A stretch of DNA of 22,754 bases, taken from IMG/VR virus record IMGVR_UViG_3300030333_003323, positions 1 to 22,754 of that record; one strand, 5' to 3'. This document shows, in pieces, positions 1 through 8,639 of this stretch. The DNA comes from a virus. The translations under genes and the position numbers were made by a program. Each line of letters begins with the position of its first letter. The first letter of the stretch is position 1. The notes under the pieces were generated by a model. It had not been told where the DNA came from, did not search any database, and worked only from the letters and a program-made list of their open reading frames with translations.

Positions 1-2636
1 TTAAAAATATGGCTGTCGCAGCCAAAGGTCTTGGCGTGTCGATGGACACCCTGTTGGGCATTACATCCCAGTTTGACACCTTTGAAGGGGCAGCTACAGC
101 AGCCGGTAACCTGAACGCTATGCTTGGTGGAGATTTATTGAACTCCATGGAGTTGATGAACGCAGAGGGTGACGACCAAGTTAGAATGTTGTTGCAGGCT
201 GTTGATGCCTCTGGCAAGAGTTGGGACTCGATGAATAAGTTCGAGAAGAAACAACTCGCAGCAGCCGCTGGTGTTACAGATATGACAGAAGCTGCTGCTC
301 TCTTCGGCGGTGGATTACAAGGTTTCGACGACGCACAAGCCAAGGCAGAGGAAAACGCAAAGTCTCAAGCTGACATGGAAGCAGCGATGGCAGCAGGCGT
401 CGATATGATGCAAAAGTTGAAACTAATCATGTCTCAGCTTGCTGTTGCCGTGGCACCAATCATTGAGGGGATTCATTTTTTCTTGAATGGCGTCTTGGCT
501 CTGAATGATGCTTTTGGTGGCTTCTTAATACCAGTAATTGTTGGTGGAATTGCAGCATTCTGGATGATGTATAAAGTGATGGCAATTGTCAAGGGCGTTC
601 AGATGGCTTGGACCGCAGCGACAATTGCATTTACTGCTGCTAGTGCTACCGGAAATGTTGTCAAAGGCATTACCGCTGGAGCCAACGCAGCCGTTGCAGC
701 CTCGTCTGTTCCAGCCGCTGCTGGTACGACAGCCATGGGTACAGCCGCTTGGTATGCTGCCATTCCTGTTGCAATTCTAGCTCTCGGTATTGGTTTGCTT
801 GCTCTCGGTATTGGCTTGTTGGCTATTGCCATTGCCGGAATTGTATGGGCGTTCGTTTACCTAATTCAACTTTTTATGGAAGCACCTCTTGCTGCACTTA
901 TGGCTGCTGGTGCCCTATTGGTCTTCGGTCTTGTTATCGCATTCTTGACTCCGATTTTTGCGTCACTCGCTCCAATCGCCCCAATTGCGATGGCAGCAAT
1001 GGTTATGTTGGGTATCGGCTTGATAGCAATGGGTATCGGTCTTATGTTTATTGGGCTCGCAGCTTCGCTAGGTGCCGCTGAATTTATTATGCAGTTACCC
1101 ATGCTTGCGCTTGCACTCTTAATTGCCGCCCCAATGTTATTATTGGCAGGTATTGCGCTATTGTTTGCAGGTATTTTCTTGTTACCCGGTGCAATTATGG
1201 TCGGTATCGGACTCTTGTTCTTAGCACTGGGTGTGGCTCCATGGATGGCAATGGACTTTGCAAAGCTTACCACTTTGGGTGCGACACTAGACGCCATGAC
1301 TGACGGATTTACGAGGGTTGGCTTCTGGCTAATGATTTCCGGTCCAATGTTGATGATTGGTGGTATGACTGCTGGCATCGGTCTATTGTTCCTCGCACTT
1401 GGTGTGGCACCATTTATGGCACTGCCATTTGAGAAGTTGACATTGTTGGGCGCAGCGTTGAAATCTTTAGGTGAAGGTCTTTTCTGGGCTGGCATGGCTT
1501 TAGGCATCGCTGGACCTCTAATGTTGGCGGGAGCTTACGCACTGGTGCCGTCACTATTCTTCTTGCTCGCAGGTATTGCCCCGTGGATTGCTCTTGACCC
1601 AGCTATTCTAGTGGTGTTCGGGAACAACCTACTGTTAATGGCTCAGGCGCTACTGCCAGCCTCAATTTTATTATTCTTGGCATCAGCGTTTATGTTCCCT
1701 GCTGCTGTGTTGATTTCCATTGGTCTAATTTGGTTGGCTATTGGATTTACTGCGATGGGAATGCCTTTGGTTCCGCTGGGAATGCAGAATATTATTAATT
1801 TCTTTATCCCGGTATCAATGTCCTTGTTTATGGCAGCACCATTCTTCTTTATTGCCTCGATGATTCTGTTTGCATCAGCAATTCCGTTCTTCATCGGTGC
1901 TCTGTTTATATCAATTGGTATGACTCTCTTGTGGATGCCGATGATTCTTTTCTCAATGGCAATGGCAGCAATGAACCCGTGGATTCCATCCTTGATTCCG
2001 TTGGCTGTCGGCTTGAGTGCCCTCGCACCAGCACTTCTTGCATTCGGCTTTGCCGTATTTATGCTAGGGTTGTTTGCGATGACACCATTCTTTACTGTTG
2101 GTATCTTCACTTTGGTGTATGCCGTCGAGCAAATTGGCAAAGCCATGGGTATGTTGGACGCCAATGCTCTGAACGCTTTCGTGACAGTTCTCGATAAGTT
2201 AACAGAGGTCGCTCAAGAGGGCTCTGTTACTTGGTGGGCTATGTCTGATTTGGCATGGGGAATTCGAAGAGTTGCATATGCGCTTGACCAGTTGCCTACC
2301 AGCACAATGATTGCTTTCGGTGTAGCCTCTGACGGCTTTGAAGCTGTGGGTGACATGGCAACTAAAGTTACACCAGCGTCCGCAGGCAACATCGAGAAGA
2401 TTGTTGACCAAGCACAAAGATATGTTCAGGTTCAAGCCGAGATGAGATACGCTTGGAATGACCCATTCCTAATGCTTATGGAAGCTGTCAAGGGAGCCGA
2501 GGTCGCCAAGGCAGATGCAGCTAAGTCCGCTGCCGAAGCTGGTGGGCAAGATGTTGTGCTTGTCTTGAATGAGCGTGAGCTTGGAAGAGCAGTCGAAGTA
2601 ATTCTAAACAAAAAATTGAACCTATCAGTTAGTTAG
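1..2636 (+). CDS. Tail tape-measure protein, 5' end outside window
   Basis: The reading frame is open from the window edge. The first ATG (9) has no ribosome binding site and in-frame codons precede it, so the true start lies upstream; 875 residues are visible from that ATG. Residues 1-140 are soluble and helical, with a pattern (SQFDTFEGA, a conserved Gly/Asn/Leu stretch, FEKK, AAALFGGG) that I associate with tape-measure proteins of marine phages. Residues about 145-700 are almost continuous hydrophobic segments, partly made of 57-residue repeats. Residues 700-875 are soluble again. In the family, tape measures set tail length and may assist DNA passage through the host membrane. The baseplate genes that follow fit this role. 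The role is inferred from size, hydrophobic build and context, not from a catalytic motif. Confidence 0.75.
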   Translation, partial: KNMAVAAKGLGVSMDTLLGITSQFDTFEGAATAAGNLNAMLGGDLLNSMELMNAEGDDQVRMLLQAVDASGKSWDSMNKFEKKQLAAAAGVTDMTEAAALFGGGLQGFDDAQAKAEENAKSQADMEAAMAAGVDMMQKLKLIMSQLAVAVAPIIEGIHFFLNGVLALNDAFGGFLIPVIVGGIAAFWMMYKVMAIVKGVQMAWTAATIAFTAASATGNVVKGITAGANAAVAASSVPAAAGTTAMGTAAWYAAIPVAILALGIGLLALGIGLLAIAIAGIVWAFVYLIQLFMEAPLAALMAAGALLVFGLVIAFLTPIFASLAPIAPIAMAAMVMLGIGLIAMGIGLMFIGLAASLGAAEFIMQLPMLALALLIAAPMLLLAGIALLFAGIFLLPGAIMVGIGLLFLALGVAPWMAMDFAKLTTLGATLDAMTDGFTRVGFWLMISGPMLMIGGMTAGIGLLFLALGVAPFMALPFEKLTLLGAALKSLGEGLFWAGMALGIAGPLMLAGAYALVPSLFFLLAGIAPWIALDPAILVVFGNNLLLMAQALLPASILLFLASAFMFPAAVLISIGLIWLAIGFTAMGMPLVPLGMQNIINFFIPVSMSLFMAAPFFFIASMILFASAIPFFIGALFISIGMTLLWMPMILFSMAMAAMNPWIPSLIPLAVGLSALAPALLAFGFAVFMLGLFAMTPFFTVGIFTLVYAVEQIGKAMGMLDANALNAFVTVLDKLTEVAQEGSVTWWAMSDLAWGIRRVAYALDQLPTSTMIAFGVASDGFEAVGDMATKVTPASAGNIEKIVDQAQRYVQVQAEMRYAWNDPFLMLMEAVKGAEVAKADAAKSAAEAGGQDVVLVLNERELGRAVEVILNKKLNLSVS
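781..822 (+). repeat. Short 21-nt tandem repeat in the tape measure
   Basis: CTCTCGGTATTGG occurs at 781-793 and 802-814, giving two nearly identical 21-nt units that encode LGIGLLA repeated twice. It lies in a hydrophobic segment of the tape-measure gene and looks like a recent local duplication. Confidence 0.55.
1230..1913 (+). repeat. Four 171-nt (57-residue) protein repeats in the tape measure
   Basis: The anchor Gly of the motif G[VIF][AT][PA][WFM] recurs at residues 408, 465, 522 and 579 of the visible protein, exactly 57 residues apart. Each anchor is preceded by a glycine-rich hydrophobic helix (GIGLLFLALG type) and followed by an amphipathic stretch with a Leu-Gly pair. Looser copies appear near residues 349 and 637. 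DNA identity between units is only partial, so this is an old protein-level duplication. Confidence 0.7.
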
Positions 2637-2656
2637 GAAGAGGGAGGAGAGAATTA

Positions 2657-3415
2657 ATGTCAAGTTTTGATGCAGGGATGCCCGGTGACCAGTCAGATTT
2701 TCTGGCGAATGTTCGAGGTCAGGTGATTGATATTTATCATATCCCAACGGGTCAGTCTATTCAATTCAAGGCATTCGTCACCTCTTTCTCTGACAAGTAT
2801 GAGTCTGATTGGAACTCTGAAGACGTATATGGTCGAATGGACCCAATTCAAACATTTAAAAAGACAAGCAGAAAGATTTCCTTAGAGTGGGAAGTCGTGT
2901 CTGCTTCCGTCGCCGAGGCAAAAACCAACTTAGCACGATGCACAGACCTTTTTAATATGCTTTACCCGACCTATGATTCAGCAGGTGCAGCTTCTGCATC
3001 CTCTATTACTGGTGGACCCCTCTTTCGCTTGAGGTTCACTAACTTGCTTCAAGACGTTACAGCAGCCCCAGCGGCTGGAACTACGGCAACTGCCGAACAG
3101 GCAGGTCTGGTTGGCTCAATGAGTGGATTTACCTACGAGCCTGACTTTGACCAAGGTGTATTCGCAGAGGGTGTGGGCACAATTTACCCACAAACTATAA
3201 AATTATCGTGCGACTATACTGTCAACCACACACATGGTTTGGGATGGACGCCCGATAAACAAAAGCGACAAACGGGATTCCCTTATGGTGACGGAGGTGA
3301 GCTTGGAAGTGGACCAGCATCAGCGGCTGCTGGGACAGGTACAGCGCCAACCCCAAACGATACAGCAACAACACCTTCAACTGCTGCTGATACAGCGGAT
3401 GTAGAGGGAGGATAA
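2657..3415 (+). CDS. Baseplate/tail-tube-cap-like virion protein
   Basis: A 252-residue protein with a strong ribosome binding site (AGGGAGGAG) ahead of ATG 2657. The N-terminal 200 residues look like a compact beta-rich domain. The stretch YGRMDPIQTFKKTSRKIS at about residues 58-75 resembles what I know from baseplate/tube-initiator proteins of the gp48/gp54 type, where a YGR..P motif precedes a beta strand. The C-terminal 50 residues are low-complexity Ala/Thr/Pro/Gly, probably disordered. It lies between the tape measure and a gp53-like gene, as expected for a protein joining tube and baseplate. The exact baseplate role is inferred; it could also be a tail-tube-associated protein. Confidence 0.5.
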   Translation: MSSFDAGMPGDQSDFLANVRGQVIDIYHIPTGQSIQFKAFVTSFSDKYESDWNSEDVYGRMDPIQTFKKTSRKISLEWEVVSASVAEAKTNLARCTDLFNMLYPTYDSAGAASASSITGGPLFRLRFTNLLQDVTAAPAAGTTATAEQAGLVGSMSGFTYEPDFDQGVFAEGVGTIYPQTIKLSCDYTVNHTHGLGWTPDKQKRQTGFPYGDGGELGSGPASAAAGTGTAPTPNDTATTPSTAADTADVEGG

Positions 3416-3419
3416 TTAA

Positions 3420-3761
3420 ATGGCAAAAAGATACGAAGACAAGAGAATCTTGCAGAATGAAGAGGACTCCTATAGCGAGGTTTTAGCTGACAGGGGTGTG
3501 AAATATATTCGTCAGTATGGAAGTGCCAACTTGACACATCCAAATGTAGACGAAATTCGAACTCTGGAACGTGTCGGTCACGTTTGGGTTGTGGGAGATA
3601 GATTTTATAAGCTAGCGCACCAATACTATGGCAACGCTAAGTATTGGTGGGTGATTGCATGGTACAACCAGAAGCCAACAGAGTCGCATGTGACACTGGG
3701 AGAAGTTTTAAAAATTCCTTTTCCGTTGTATAAGGTTTTGGCGTACTTAAGGAATGAATAA
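3420..3761 (+). CDS. gp53/LysM-like baseplate wedge protein
   Basis: A 113-residue protein. The N-terminus is polar; residues 55-105 carry a LysM-like pattern: a GDRFYKLAHQYYG segment, a WWVIAWYN core, then a Gly-x-x-Leu-x-Ile-Pro end. That is the arrangement in phage T4 gp53 and in the small LysM-like baseplate proteins of contractile tails, which bind neighbouring baseplate subunits rather than peptidoglycan. A GGAGG at the end of the preceding gene serves as ribosome binding site. The stop overlaps the next start (TAATG), suggesting translational coupling with the hub-like gene. Confidence 0.6.
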   Translation: MAKRYEDKRILQNEEDSYSEVLADRGVKYIRQYGSANLTHPNVDEIRTLERVGHVWVVGDRFYKLAHQYYGNAKYWWVIAWYNQKPTESHVTLGEVLKIPFPLYKVLAYLRNE

Positions 3762-6148
3762 TGGCAGACCAAGAAGAAAAGGATATCAAAGCGAGGCGGT
3801 TTCAAGAACAGTGCTTCTTGATTCACAATTTTGCTGCGTTCGCCGACTCCAACAAAGAAAAGGGGTATAAAAACTTTGTTCCTCTGACCGGCGACCCAAC
3901 GGATATTACCAACAAGCTGTTGGCAATTCCTAACTTGGCTGGTCTTATGTCAATAAAGCCTTATATGCTGTCTTCGCTTGTACCACAGGTACGCATCTAT
4001 AAGGTCTTTTATCCGCAAGAAAACAGCGAGGGTACCAACATTGAAATGCCCTTTGAAGACGCACTGAATCCAGCAGACTTAGCTAGGATTACAGCCTCTG
4101 GTGCGGGTCGAGGCATGGGCGTTGGCATGAAGAGTTTTGAGTGGGAACTTCTTGGTACAAATCCAGCAGAAGCAGACAACAATATTAAAGCGAAGTTAAA
4201 GTTGCACTTTGCCACTTTGGAAGACCTTTCTGTTGTTCGTGCTGGTGAAGGCGACCAAGCAACATCTTTCTTAAATCTTGTTGTGCCGAGCGCAAAGTTT
4301 GTCGATGCCCCACCCCCAAAGCCAACTGGCGGCGGCGCTGCCGAAACTAAGAAGCCCTGTGCCACTGGCGGCGATAGAGTTTATAATAATAAGTACTTTA
4401 GAATTAGGGCGCACGTCGGATACGGTGTCCCACAGGGTCACATTTGGGAAGGTGGAGACGACATTCAAGGGCTAAAGAGAAGCGTGGAGTCTGCACGACA
4501 GACGCTTTATTTGTCTCTGATTGGTCACTCTATTGAGTTCAACGAGGATGGTTCCTTAAGTCTAGAAATTGAATATGTTGCAGCTATGGAAGGTGCGCTT
4601 GTACACCCCAAAGCTGACGTTCTTAGAATAGGTGATGCAAATGGGGAACTGGAAGCCAGAAAAGAAGCTAGAAATGAAGAGCGAAAAGAAATTAAAAAGA
4701 GTTTGAGTGAAGACCCTGACGGAAACTGCTTGGACGAGGACGAAAAAGAGGACGCCAAAGAGGACGCAGAAGAGGCACGAGAAAAGCTACAAGAGGAAGC
4801 AACCAAAGACCGAGCAAAGCTTTATAACGCCGTGTTGTCTGCGCTTGAAGCATCCAAATCAATTTATTTTATTGACGTGACAGCAGAGGACATTGAGTTG
4901 ATGAACAGTGGTCCCGATGCGGAAGGTCCAGCAACCCGAACAGAAAAGAAAACTGCTAGCTGGGTCATGTCCAATAGGCAAGTGGCTGAGGGCACAACAA
5001 AAGAATTGCAAGACGCCGCAGATACGCCAGACGATATGGGTGATGCTCGTGAGGCGACAGCTACCCGAGCAGTAGAAAACGGCATGTATCGAATTAATTA
5101 TTTTCACTTCGGCGACCTGCTTGATATCGCATTTCGGTGTCTCTATGAAAGCAGTACGCCAGACCTTGCGGAACTTAAGACTTTGGTTGGACCATATGTT
5201 TATACCGACCCAGCCACAGGTAAGTCCGAGGCAAATTATAACTTGGCTGATATCCCTATTTCTATGAACTTGTTCCAAATCTGGTTCATGGACCATGTGG
5301 TAAAACCCCAGCGGGATAAATACCCATTAAAGGGCTTTATTAAAGATACCGTTACAGCACTGGTTGGTTCGGCTATGTCACCAAAGTGTTTTGGCAAAGA
5401 ATATAGTAAGGCAATCGCCCGATTGAGTACAAGCATTAAGCAGGTGCCCTCCAATGATGACGGGACATGCCGCATCACTGGAAAATCGGGCACAGGTCCA
5501 ATTGGGGGTCAGCGTGCCAGCATCGAAAACATTAAGCCATTCCCAACGGGCGAAAATAAAGACGGCAAAAACTCTTTTCCCTACTTGTTTGTATACGTCT
5601 CCAGTCAGTCACCAACAGAACTGGGTCCACCCGCCGAGGGCACCAGAGAAGAGCGTGATGCGAAGAAGGGCATCTATCATTTCCGCATTGGTTCCGATTC
5701 TGGCTTGGTGAAGAAAATTAAATTTAAGAAGGCAGACCAACCTTATGCCCGTGAGGCTCGAATGACCACAGAGGGAGATTTATCAACTGGATATTTGAGG
5801 GAAAAATATGATGCTGACGTTGAGTTGTTTGGCAACGCTGTTTTCAAGCCCGGAACTCTTGTTTATATCGACCCAACAACTGTCGGCGCAGGCGACCCGT
5901 CAGCGGTTCGGTCTATTGCGGCGACGATGGGCTTGGGTGGTTACTTTGTGGTTACAGAAGTCAAGAATGCCATCGAAGCTGGCAAGTTTCAGACTGACTT
6001 AAAATGTGTCTGGATGGCAACTGGCTCAGGCAAGGCAGACACCAGCGAATGTGCCGAGAAGGAAGGTTGTCAAGAGGGAGCCGGTGGTGCAAGCCCACCG
6101 GGCGCTACCTCAACACCGGACTCTGTAAGCGCCAAACCGGGGGCATAG
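3761..6148 (+). CDS. Large baseplate-hub-like structural protein
   Basis: A 795-residue protein. Residues 1-200 form one domain and end in a Pro/Gly-rich linker near 185-195. Residues about 290-357 are a highly charged Glu/Lys/Asp segment likely to form long helices. Residues 690-760 have the pattern seen at the C-terminus of baseplate hub proteins: FGNAVFKPG, VYIDP, then GGYFVVTEV (726-734) followed by KFQTDLKCVW. The last 35 residues are low complexity with three Cys. Position after the gp53-like gene supports a hub or central-baseplate role. It is much longer than T4 gp27 (about 390 residues), so the acidic middle part is an extra. The function rests on the C-terminal pattern and context. 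Confidence 0.5.
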   Translation: MADQEEKDIKARRFQEQCFLIHNFAAFADSNKEKGYKNFVPLTGDPTDITNKLLAIPNLAGLMSIKPYMLSSLVPQVRIYKVFYPQENSEGTNIEMPFEDALNPADLARITASGAGRGMGVGMKSFEWELLGTNPAEADNNIKAKLKLHFATLEDLSVVRAGEGDQATSFLNLVVPSAKFVDAPPPKPTGGGAAETKKPCATGGDRVYNNKYFRIRAHVGYGVPQGHIWEGGDDIQGLKRSVESARQTLYLSLIGHSIEFNEDGSLSLEIEYVAAMEGALVHPKADVLRIGDANGELEARKEARNEERKEIKKSLSEDPDGNCLDEDEKEDAKEDAEEAREKLQEEATKDRAKLYNAVLSALEASKSIYFIDVTAEDIELMNSGPDAEGPATRTEKKTASWVMSNRQVAEGTTKELQDAADTPDDMGDAREATATRAVENGMYRINYFHFGDLLDIAFRCLYESSTPDLAELKTLVGPYVYTDPATGKSEANYNLADIPISMNLFQIWFMDHVVKPQRDKYPLKGFIKDTVTALVGSAMSPKCFGKEYSKAIARLSTSIKQVPSNDDGTCRITGKSGTGPIGGQRASIENIKPFPTGENKDGKNSFPYLFVYVSSQSPTELGPPAEGTREERDAKKGIYHFRIGSDSGLVKKIKFKKADQPYAREARMTTEGDLSTGYLREKYDADVELFGNAVFKPGTLVYIDPTTVGAGDPSAVRSIAATMGLGGYFVVTEVKNAIEAGKFQTDLKCVWMATGSGKADTSECAEKEGCQEGAGGASPPGATSTPDSVSAKPGA

Positions 6149-6154
6149 AATAAT

Positions 6155-7447
6155 ATGGCAAAGTTGAAGTACAATTTTAAAAAACCACGAATCGGCGATG
6201 ACTCGTTGGTGCCGAAAGGTAATAATAAACTATCTGCATATGCGGCATTCTACCAGAAGAGTGTCTATCGAGACACCTCTTATCCTGTGGGCGAAGGTAT
6301 GGGTCCATCACCAATAGACCTCATTGATGATTATAAGCTTCTGTATGGACGCATTAATGACACGGGCTCCCCAATTTTTCTGGCAGAAGACAACTTGATG
6401 CAACTCCACTCAGATGATAACAAGACTCATTTTGCACTTAACTTTGTTGCGGAGGCGTATGAGGACATGAGAGAGTATGTCCAGTTTGCTGCTCGCACAA
6501 ATAAGATTGACAACCAGACTTCTGTTTACGCAGATATTCCCCCCGCCCGTGCGTGGGACAGCTTACACAAGAGGTACCACAAATACTGGGAAGATTTATT
6601 TTTGGCGTTTGACGGCACATATATGAATTCAACACTCAATGCGAAAATCCAAGACTTTGATTCGTTTATGAGAATTTTTATGCAGTTCGCACAGCACATT
6701 GGTGCCATCTTCCCAGTGACACGCACTGAATATTTGACCTCCAAGTATGTGTCTCCTTCTACATCTGGCTTGATGATAGAAATGGTCGAGGGCGTACACG
6801 ATGATGATTTCGCAAAGTATGTGGGGTTTATTCGTGACAACAACTTCTCATGGATGCGTACCGTTGCCAACCGCTTTGGGTTTAAAATAGATAAGAATGC
6901 ACCATGGCGATTTGTGGCAGACGTTGGCTCGCCAGCGATGAAGGAATACATGAAAAAGTATGGAGTCAAGACGACCAAAGACTTCTTCAGGACTTATTAC
7001 TTCCCAGCTTACATGATGGAACTAAGAACACTTAAAAAATATATCTGGATGTGCTATGATAGGTTTGTGGTTCAATCACCGGGCGTGGCAACTCTCAGAG
7101 AGTGTGCAGCTTCAGCCAGATTGGTAACGACCTATGAGGAGCGAGGCAGAATTACCGAACAAGAATTTAATCAGAGATACCCCGATAGCTACTGGCTCCG
7201 AGTCTTTGTTTATTTGAGGGCAATCGAGACACGTCAGCACTGGGACCAGCGTAAGTTCGAGAAGGTTGTAGAAAAAGCGCAAGAATATGAAAAATATGTT
7301 GACATTAACACCGCATGTGAGTATATTGATAGGACATTCAAGGACAATTCTCGTATGATATTTTTCACGAGAAAAAACTTGACAGAAGAAGAAACCTTTG
7401 ATATAATAGAAGAGAATAGATACCAGAAACCAAACTTCTCATTTTAG
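6155..7447 (+). CDS. Conserved virion protein of unknown role
   Basis: A 430-residue soluble protein with no signal peptide or membrane segment. It is rich in Tyr, Phe and Arg, with many helices predicted by eye. Residues 1-40 are basic and extended, as in virion proteins that thread into a neighbour. I recognise no catalytic motif. It follows the hub-like gene by 6 nt and is the last gene of the structural block, so a baseplate-wedge or other tail role is the simplest guess. The 3' end also carries two promoter-like sequences (7299-7327 and 7379-7407) for the downstream replication genes. The ribosome binding site is weak (a G-rich stretch about 12 nt upstream), so it may be translated by coupling. 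Confidence 0.5.
   Translation: MAKLKYNFKKPRIGDDSLVPKGNNKLSAYAAFYQKSVYRDTSYPVGEGMGPSPIDLIDDYKLLYGRINDTGSPIFLAEDNLMQLHSDDNKTHFALNFVAEAYEDMREYVQFAARTNKIDNQTSVYADIPPARAWDSLHKRYHKYWEDLFLAFDGTYMNSTLNAKIQDFDSFMRIFMQFAQHIGAIFPVTRTEYLTSKYVSPSTSGLMIEMVEGVHDDDFAKYVGFIRDNNFSWMRTVANRFGFKIDKNAPWRFVADVGSPAMKEYMKKYGVKTTKDFFRTYYFPAYMMELRTLKKYIWMCYDRFVVQSPGVATLRECAASARLVTTYEERGRITEQEFNQRYPDSYWLRVFVYLRAIETRQHWDQRKFEKVVEKAQEYEKYVDINTACEYIDRTFKDNSRMIFFTRKNLTEEETFDIIEENRYQKPNFSF
7299..7327 (+). promoter_or_regulatory. Possible promoter inside the last virion gene
   Basis: TTGACA (7299-7304), 17-nt spacer, TATATT (7322-7327). It matches the other promoters of this window but lacks the correctly spaced extended-10 TG and lies inside a gene, so chance is possible. 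Confidence 0.4.
7379..7407 (+). promoter_or_regulatory. Consensus promoter for the polA-tubulin-like unit
   Basis: A perfect TTGACA (7379-7384), 17-nt spacer and perfect TATAAT (7402-7407), with TG one base before the -10 box. It lies in the last 70 nt of the virion gene and 48 nt before the polymerase start. It is the strongest sigma-70-type match in the window. Confidence 0.75.
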
Positions 7448-7454
7448 GTGATTA

Positions 7455-8639
7455 ATGCATTTTCAAGTTTTGGACGACAAGGAGCAGTGCCTTGGAGTTT
7501 ATGCCGACGGACGCATTGAAAAAGATTACTCTAGCGTCTCGATGACCCACACTTGGGGATATTCGCCATCGCTGTACGGGCAAGATATTCAATACGCTCA
7601 GATTTACTGTAACGGCATGACTCTTGATGAGGCGTGCCCTGAAGACCTAAAGGCAGATTGGCTGAGGGTGTCTTCTAAGCTTCGTGCATTCCTGCGCTCC
7701 TTCGCCGCAGCAAAAATCTCCCTTGATGAACATTGCTTCTACGACCTTGTGCCACAAAGATTTCTTTTGGAATTCTACGAGGTGAAGAATCAGATTACGC
7801 AGTCTGTGTTTCAACGGTTCAGTAAGCCAGCAAACTATAATCTTCTGCGTGATGTTGTTGCAATGACTCATGAGGTTGGCTTGCAGCGACTTAATATTAA
7901 TCGTGAAGCACTTCGTGATGATTTAGCATCCCACCAAGCGAGAGCTTTTTGGAAGAAGGCACCGCAGATTCAACCACGGGTTCGATACAATGCTTTCGGC
8001 ACAAAGACAGGTCGCCTCACCACGCACAAGAACAGCTTTCCTGTTCTCACCCTAAATAAAAACTTCCGCAAAGTTCTGACGCCGCAGAATGATTGGTTTG
8101 TGGAGATTGATTATAACGCCGCCGAACTAAGAACCTTGCTTGCACTCTCTGGTCAGGCTCAACCAACAGAAGACATTCACGACTGGAACAAAGAGAACGT
8201 CTATCGTGGCATCCCAACAAGAGAGGAAGCCAAGAAGAGAATTTTTGCATGGCTATACAACCCAAACTCCAACGACTATCTGTCTGACAGGGCATACGAC
8301 AGAGACGGGGTGTTGAACAAGTATTACGACGGCGAGAAAGTAACAACAGTCTTCGATAGAGAAATCCCAGCGGACAAACACCATGCATTAAATTATATTA
8401 TCCAGAGCACGTCAAGCGACATTTTTCTTCAGCGAGCGGTAGAAATATGGAAGTTTTTAAGGCACAAGAAGTCTTGCATTTCACTACTTATACATGACAG
8501 TTTGCTGTTGGATTTGAGTGACGATGAGAAGAAGTTGCTCCCAGAAATTTTAAATATTTTCTCTGATACGCCACATGGTAAGTATCTTGTTGGTGTAAAG
8601 GCTGGTAAGAACTTTGGCGACATGAAGGAGTTAAGGTGA
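7455..8639 (+). CDS. Minimal family-A DNA polymerase
   Basis: A 394-residue protein holding only the polymerase part of a Pol I-type enzyme. TGRL is at 185-188. Motif A is DYNAAELR (Asp219). Motif B keeps the RxxxKxxxFxxxY spacing (Arg256, Lys260, Phe264, Tyr268), though the usual Gly after Tyr is Asn. NYIIQSTSSD (313-322) matches the family's N-x-x-x-Q-x-T segment. Motif C is HDS (347-349) instead of HDE, keeping the catalytic Asp348. No 3'-5' exonuclease motif (DxE) is visible in the first 180 residues. The start is supported by AGGTGA 3 nt upstream and a promoter just before; the stop overlaps the next start (GTGA). It probably synthesises phage DNA or fills gaps after the 5'-3' exonuclease. 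The truncated form looks natural, as both ends are well set. Confidence 0.85.
   Translation: MHFQVLDDKEQCLGVYADGRIEKDYSSVSMTHTWGYSPSLYGQDIQYAQIYCNGMTLDEACPEDLKADWLRVSSKLRAFLRSFAAAKISLDEHCFYDLVPQRFLLEFYEVKNQITQSVFQRFSKPANYNLLRDVVAMTHEVGLQRLNINREALRDDLASHQARAFWKKAPQIQPRVRYNAFGTKTGRLTTHKNSFPVLTLNKNFRKVLTPQNDWFVEIDYNAAELRTLLALSGQAQPTEDIHDWNKENVYRGIPTREEAKKRIFAWLYNPNSNDYLSDRAYDRDGVLNKYYDGEKVTTVFDREIPADKHHALNYIIQSTSSDIFLQRAVEIWKFLRHKKSCISLLIHDSLLLDLSDDEKKLLPEILNIFSDTPHGKYLVGVKAGKNFGDMKELR

Noticed and set aside
9-11. ATG 9 as the true start of the tape-measure gene
   Set aside because: No ribosome binding site, and the frame is open to the window edge.
866-1507. Long open frame on the - strand (213 residues)
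   Set aside because: It lies wholly antisense to the tape-measure gene, has a composition produced by the complement of hydrophobic codons (Ile/Asn/Pro/Ala) and no ribosome binding site or neighbours on that strand.
3533-3562. TTGACA in the gp53-like gene as promoter
   Set aside because: No acceptable -10 box at 16-18 nt. The same applies to TTGACA near 1436, 6506, 10269 and 11479.
7455-8639. PolA gene truncated by frameshift
   Set aside because: A promoter and ribosome binding site precede the start, and the stop overlaps the next gene by 4 nt; all three catalytic motifs are in one frame, so the short form looks natural.
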